A DNA stretch of 64,000 nucleotides from Pictodentalium vernedei (taxonomy: Eukaryota > Mollusca > Scaphopoda > Dentaliida > Dentaliidae). This document shows positions 58,717 through 64,000 of the stretch, one piece after another. Numbering within the stretch: position 1 is the stretch's first letter; every line of letters begins with the position of its first letter. The position numbers and the translations under genes were made by a program. Under the pieces are notes generated by a model. That model was not told the origin of the DNA, did not search any database, and saw only the letters and a list, made by a program, of their open reading frames with translations. The stretch lies in assembly GCA_031216915.1 (NCBI GenBank), contig CM062289.1, positions 253,761,113 to 253,825,112 of the forward strand, in the 5' to 3' direction.

Positions 58717-59499
58717 CCACCTCCCTCCTTCCTTTTCCTCCTCTACAACGCCCTGACATCCTACAACAAAAACAAACAGCTAACGAGGGTTGAAAGGGGC
58801 CTGCCCCAAACCATCCCTGCGCGCATTTGGTGCGCGAAAACCATTTCGTTCGTTATACAGCGACTAATGGCATACATGTATATTAAGCATGAAATTAACA
58901 CTCAAGACATACTGTTCCTGTATAAATTATTATTGAGTGATTTCAATATGGGCATGTTTAGGGTATAATTGACAAGTGAGATTGCATGTTCACAGTTGTC
59001 AAGCTTGTTGATCTTCAGCAAAGTGAATTTGAAAAAATAAAAAAAACACATCTTTGCTTTGGAATGAATTATATTTTAATAAAATAAACCACTTACCTCA
59101 TTTAGACATATCAAGACATACAATCCATTTCTTGAACGTTAGATGTCTTCCAGGTAATGACAACACATTGCTACTCACTTAATTTTGTTTCAAATTCACC
59201 TGCAAACTGGCAGAATTTTAAAGTTTTCGAAATTGGGGAGTGAGCTTGATCAAAGAGAAGGCACCTTGTTTTAGACATGCAAAAGTTTTTCTTAAGAAAA
59301 ATTGTCAAATATTTGTGTGTTCCGGTGATATTCGGTATGCAATCATACCGCGGTATTTTTAAAGTACTGAAGATTAGTATCGAAAATTGAATACTGTGAA
59401 GGCCTTATACAGTGAATCAGCAAACAAAATTGCTCAGTCGAAAAAGGTTTCTACTTTTAACTCCATGATTGTATTAATCTGTGAAAAACACACTTTTTC
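58717..59499. other. Intronic sequence, nothing recognised
   Basis: A small hairpin GCGCGCATTTGGTGCGCG lies near 58830, just past the pseudogene. Otherwise nothing. Confidence 0.45.
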
Positions 59500-60331
59500 T
59501 CACACCCCTAAGAGATGTTGTATACCAAATGTGAAAATATTCTGACAGGTGGATCCAAAGATTTTTTAAGAAACTTTGTCACACTTCACTGAGTTAAACT
59601 ATGGGCCACACTAAACAGCCCAAATATTAACCCAAAGGCCCAATTTGAATAAACTTGAATCTGACCCATCTTGGAGATGTTGTATACCAAATATGAAAAT
59701 ATTCTGACTGGTGGATGTGGAAAAAGAAGATGGTATTATGTTACAATTCGGGTACCCATAGGGAGCATATATATTAAACTAGGGATTTGGTTTGAACAAA
59801 TTTGAATCTAACCCCCCTTTTATACCAAATATAAAAAAAATCTGAATAATGGATTTGAAGACAAATTTTAAAGATTCTTCCCCATATTGCAATAAGTTAA
59901 AATCTGGACACCCATGGGAGCCCAACTATTGATCCAGGGACTTGATTTGGACAAACTGTATCTGACCCCCTTAGAGATGGTGTATACCAAATATTAAAGG
60001 ATTGTGACTGGTGAATCTGAAGAAGAAGATTATAAAAGAAATGTTCTCATATTGCACAAAGTTCAACTTCGGGCTCCAATAAAGAGCCCAAATATCAACC
60101 CAGGGGTCCGATTTGAACAAAGTTGACTCTGACCACACCCCCCCCCCCAACCTCCCTAGAGATCTGTTGTATACTAAATATCAAAAGAATTAGATTGTTG
60201 GATCTGAAGACGAGTTTCAAAGCTCTATTCCCAATGTTGGCTCCTGTATTGAGCCTAAATATTAACCGAGGGGCTTAACTTGAACACACTTGTATCTGAC
60301 CACCCTATGGATGCTGTATACCAAAATTTAA
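59500..60331 (+). mobile_element. AACAAGAGGCCCC-type element body, ends missing
   Basis: Diverged units with TTGTATACCAAATATGAAAA, TTTGAACAAATTTGAATCTA and GGGCTCCAATAAAGAGCCC. It has no start and stops abruptly where the next element begins at 60332, which probably inserted into it. Confidence 0.6.
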
Positions 60332-62522
60332 AATGAAAGTGTCAATGACACTGTAGCTCAACTTGTCAAGACAAAGACATGTACATGTAAAGTATGTGAC
60401 ACAGCAATGACAAACATCTAGGTAATGACCTGATAACAAAGGTACATATAAAATATTGTAACGGTTTGTACATAAATACTGACCGTTGCCTGTAACAAAT
60501 GTATAGGTAAAGTATTGTAAAGGTGGGTGAGAGTCAGATGCTGAACTAGAAAAAATCTTTGAGTCCCAGAGTGGGTCTGACTGAACCCCAAAATATTTGT
60601 TCTCATAGCACAGTGATAACAAAGGCCCCCCAAAACACACTCGTTCCTGTCCCAAGGTGAAAACAAAAGTACTCAAGAAGTTTTGTGAAGATCAGTTCAT
60701 AAATACGAGCTGTATAGAACTTGTGACAAAAAACTGATTGGACCTAATTTCGGTACAAAATGGCCACTGGCAGCCATCTTGAATTTTGGACCGTACCCAG
60801 AAACACTCATTCTCATCCCAAGGAGATAACAAAGGTACCCAAGAAGTTTTGTGAAGATCGGTTCATAAATACAGCCTCTACCCTGAGCCGTATTGACATG
60901 TGTGCTTACATTGTGTAAGTTGCACTGAATAAATCAAAGTTCATCTAATTTGCATAATTTCTGCACGAAAAAAAACCCCTTACAATATGTGATGTATTCC
61001 ATGTTACTAAACATTCATACAAAAATTTATTAAAATCAGAACTTTCATACAGAAGTTCTATACAAAAGACTGATTGCACTAATTTTGGTACAAAATGGCT
61101 GCTGGTGGCCATCTTGAATTTTGGACCACACCCAAAAACACTCGCTCTCATCCCACAGTGATAACAAAGGTACCCAAGAAGTTTCGTAAAGATTGGTTCA
61201 TAAATATGGCCTCTAGTCTGAGCTGTATAGAAGTTGTGTACAAAAAACTGATTAGACCTAATTTCGGTACAAAATGGCCACTGGCAGCCATCTTGAATTT
61301 TAGACCGCACCCAGAAACACTCGTTCTCGTCCCAAGATGATAACAAAGGTACCCAAGACATTTCGTGAAGATCACTTCATAAATACAGACTCTAGTCTGA
61401 GCCGTATTGACATGTGTACTTACTGTGTGTAAGTCGCACTGAAAAAATCAAAGTTCATCTAATTTGCATAATTTCTGCACGAGAAAAAAACCCGTATTAT
61501 ATGTGATGCATCCCATGGTACTAAACATTCACACAAAAAAATTATTCAAATCAGGGCTTTCATATGGAAGTTCTGTGCAAAAATCTGATTGCACCTAATT
61601 TTGTACAAAATGGCTGCCATCGGCCATCTTGAATTTCGGACCGGACCCAAAAACACTCGTTCTCGTCCCACGGTGATACCAAAGGTACCCAAGAAGTTTT
61701 GTAAAGATCGGTTCATAAATACGGCCTCTAGCCCGAGCCGTATTGGCATTTGCACTTACAGTGTTGAAAGTAACCCAAAAAAACATCAAAATTAGTCTAA
61801 TTTGCACAATTTACGTACGAGAAAAAAACCCGTATTATATGTGATGTATCCCATGGTACTAAACATTCATACAAAAAATTATTCAAATCAGAGCTTTCAT
61901 ATGGAAGTTCTGTACAAAAAACAGATTTCTGCATCGTCGGTACAAAATGGCAGCTGGCAGCCATCTTGAATTTCGGACCGCACCCAAAAACACTCGTTCT
62001 CGTCCCACGGTCATAACAAAGGTACCCAAGAAGTTTCGTAAAGATCGGTTCATAAATACGGCCTCTAGCCCGAGCCATAGCAGCTTGGCACTTACAGCTC
62101 TGAAAGTAACACTAAATAAATCAAAGTCAGTCTAATTTGCATAATTTACGCACGAGAAAAAAACCCGTATTATATGTGATGTATCCCATGGTACTAAACA
62201 TTTATACAAAACTTTATTCAAATCAGAACTTTCATACAGAAGTTCTGTACAAAAAACTGATTTTTGCATCATCTGTACAAAATGGCCACTGGCAGCCATC
62301 TTGAATTTCGGACCACACCTAAAAACACTCGTTCCCGTCCCAGGGTCATAACAAAGGTACACAAGAAGTTTCGTAAAGATCGGTTCATAAATACGACCTC
62401 TAGCCCGAGCCATAGCCAAGTGTTGACGTACGGACAGACGGACGGCCAGACGGACAGACGGACGACGGATGACGGGCCATGACAATAGCTCAAATTTGAC
62501 TTCGTCAAAGTTGAGCTAAAAA
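60332..62522 (+). mobile_element. Helentron/HINE-like element, complete
   Basis: Head AAATGAAAGTGTCAATGACA at 60332, then TGTAGCTCAACTTGTCAAGA. The body has six GGCAGCCATCTTGAATTT-type units spaced about 170 or 335 bp. A GACGGACAGACGGACG stretch is followed by a terminal hairpin at 62486-62518 (TAGCTCAAATTTGAC / GTCAAAGTTGAGCTA) and an A-run. It is the closest relative of 5317-7139, unit by unit. The 3' end lies only 50 bp from the KIF21 exon at 62572. Confidence 0.8.
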
Positions 62523-62571
62523 CACACAACTCTAGATGAAACTGGTCAATAATTAGGAAGCCATCACTCAC

Positions 62572-62635
62572 CTCAGATCCTCAGTTTCCTTAACATAGCC
62601 TTCAATTAACTTTGTTACTTCTTCATTAGATGCAT
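62572..62635 (-). CDS. KIF21: KIF21-type kinesin, coiled-coil exon (first exon in window)
   Basis: Internal 64-nt exon read on the minus strand. The upstream intron ends TTTTTTGACAG and the downstream intron starts GTGAGTGATG, a strong donor. It carries 2 nt of a split codon, 20 codons and 2 nt of the next codon (AG, completed to Arg by the A that opens the exon at 53463). The peptide includes NEEVTKLIEGYVKETEDL and joins to RTKLAESEA across the splice. The family's stalk has the same succession here, with a short conserved block followed by a KLxESEA-like segment. KIF21 proteins are kinesin-4 motors that walk to microtubule plus ends and restrain microtubule growth; the motor domain should be encoded beyond 64000. 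The exon is too short to identify alone, and the call rests on in-frame continuity with the next five exons. Confidence 0.85.
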
Positions 62636-62651
62636 CTGTCAAAAAAAATAA

Positions 62652-63360
62652 ATGAAAGTGTCAATGACACTGTAGCTCAACTTGTGTAAGACATGTACAT
62701 GTATAGTATGTGACACAGCAATGACACACATCTAGGTAATGACCTGATTACAAAGGTACATATAAAGTAGTGAAATGGTTTGTACATAAATACGGACCGT
62801 AGCCTGTAACAAATGTACAGGTAAAGTATTGTAAAGGTGGGTGACAGTTAGATGCAAAACTAGAAAAGAAATCTTCATGGGTTTAATGTTACAATGGTGA
62901 TCCTTGTATGGCACACCATAAGCCAAATGTTAACAATTGTTTTGGCCTGTTTGATTCAAACCCTTCTAAGGTTGATTCATACTAATTAATAATATTTGTC
63001 CAGTCCTTCTTAAAATATAGGTATTTGAATTTTTTATCTTTAGCTCATAGGGTTCCCACGGGTGAGGAGGTTTTATTTTTCTCATTGTATATAGAAAATC
63101 AGGTTGTGCTAATAACATTTACCCTCCCCAAACAACAACAAATATTAACACAGCAACTTGGCTTCAACACATTTGAATATACACATCCTAGGGATGCTGA
63201 ATTCAAGAAACATTATTTTGTCTGGTGTTTTTGGAAAAGATTTTTAATTATCTCTCTTTTTGAGTCCCCGAGTGGGTCTGACTGAACCCAAAAATATTTG
63301 TTCTCATACCACAGTGATAACAAAGGCACCCAATAAATTTTTAGCAAACATTACTGACAT
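62652..63360 (+). mobile_element. Helentron/HINE-like head, tandem unit 1
   Basis: AAATGAAAGTGTCAATGACA head, about 709 bp long, ending where a second head begins. It lacks the terminal hairpin. It starts 16 bp upstream (in gene sense) of the exon acceptor at 62636. Confidence 0.75.
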
Positions 63361-64000
63361 AAATGAAAGTGTCAACGACACTGTAGCTCAACTTATGTAA
63401 GATATGTTCATGTATAGTATGTGACACAGCAATGACACACATCTAGGTAATGACCTGATAACAAAGGTACATGTCAAGTAATGTAAAGGTCTGTATATAA
63501 ATACTGACCATAGCCTGTAATAAATGTACAGGTAAAGTACTGTAAAGGTGGCTGACAGTTAGATGCTAAACTAGAAAAGAAATCTCCATGGGGTTAATGT
63601 TACAATGGGGATAATTGTAAGGTGCCCCATAAGCCAAATGTTTGCAACTGTTTTGGCCTGTTTGCTTCAAAGCCTTCTAAGGTTGATTCATACTAATTAA
63701 TAAATATTTGTCTAGTCCTTCTTAAAATATAGGCATTTGAATTTTTTATCTTTTTGCTCATAGGGTTCGCACGGGTGAGGTGGTTTTATTTTTTCTCATT
63801 GGAAATAGAAAATTGGGTTGTGCTAATAATGTTTACCCTCCCTAAACAACACCAAATATTTATACAGGAACTTGGCTTCAACACATTTGAATATACACAT
63901 ACTAGGGATGCAGAATTCAAGAAACGTTATTTTTGTCTGGTGTTTTTGGAAAAGATTTTTAATTATCTCCCTTTTTGAGTCCCCGAGTGGATCAGACTGA
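63361..64000 (+). mobile_element. Helentron/HINE-like head, tandem unit 2 (runs off window)
   Basis: AAATGAAAGTGTCAACGACA head at 63361; follows unit 1 closely to the window edge (TTGAATATACACATACTAGG near 63890 against TTGAATATACACATCCTAGG near 63173). Confidence 0.75.

Overview
This is a eukaryotic, AT-rich, intron-dominated genomic window, most likely from a mollusc and probably a bivalve. That placement is an inference from the repeats: many copies of elements that open with an AACAAGAGGCCCC-type start or a short hairpin, carry internal arrays of about 145-170 bp, and close with a GACGGACAGACG-rich stretch plus a terminal hairpin, alongside SINEs with a 5S-like or tRNA-like head. There is no bacterial-style gene organisation, operon or CRISPR array.

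The one host gene I can support runs on the minus strand across the whole window. Six exons (62572-62635, 53233-53463, 46309-46402, 40190-40274, 12406-12600, 4208-4407) splice in frame with GT/AG borders. They encode about 290 residues of the acidic linker and coiled-coil stalk of a KIF21-type kinesin (kinesin-4 family). The motor domain lies beyond the right edge and the rest of the stalk and WD40 domain beyond the left edge. Introns are 6 to 27.6 kb and are filled with mobile DNA.

Layout. 1-3140: 18-copy 169-bp tandem array ending in a terminal hairpin. 4.2-4.4 kb: exon. 4.7-12.4 kb: MITEs and two large tandem-repeat elements (5317-7139, 9963-11540). 12.4-12.6 kb: exon. 15.5-17.35 kb: another tandem-repeat element. 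18.8-23.8 kb: SINE-like copies, a 5S-derived SINE and a Tc1-like transposon with a broken transposase. 24.4-25.9 kb: second Tc1-like element. 26.05-32.9 kb: a block bounded by inverted copies of one repeat, containing a decayed tandem repeat of about 245 bp with protein-coding ancestry. 33.5-39.5 kb: SINE-like copy, MITEs and a 161-bp tandem array. 40.2 kb: exon. 41.6-45.8 kb: a Tc1-like element invaded by an intact Crypton-like tyrosine recombinase gene (484 aa) flanked by strong palindromes. 46.3 kb: exon. 46.9-52.2 kb: two tandem-repeat elements, the second containing a nearly identical pair of 723-bp MITEs. 53.2 kb: exon. 53.6-55.4 kb: tRNA-derived SINE and a pogo-like MITE. 56.2-62.5 kb: more tandem-repeat elements and a GC-rich retroelement-like pseudogene. 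62.6 kb: exon. 62.65-64 kb: a tandemly repeated element head running off the edge.

The most interesting items are (1) the intact tyrosine recombinase with its full catalytic residue set and adjoining 178-bp hairpin, (2) the family of large non-autonomous elements with subterminal inverted repeats, internal arrays and a 3' hairpin, which looks like Helentron-associated elements and is inserted in only one orientation in this gene, and (3) the decayed coding tandem repeat at 28.3-30.8 kb. Comparisons with known families are from memory; no database search was possible.
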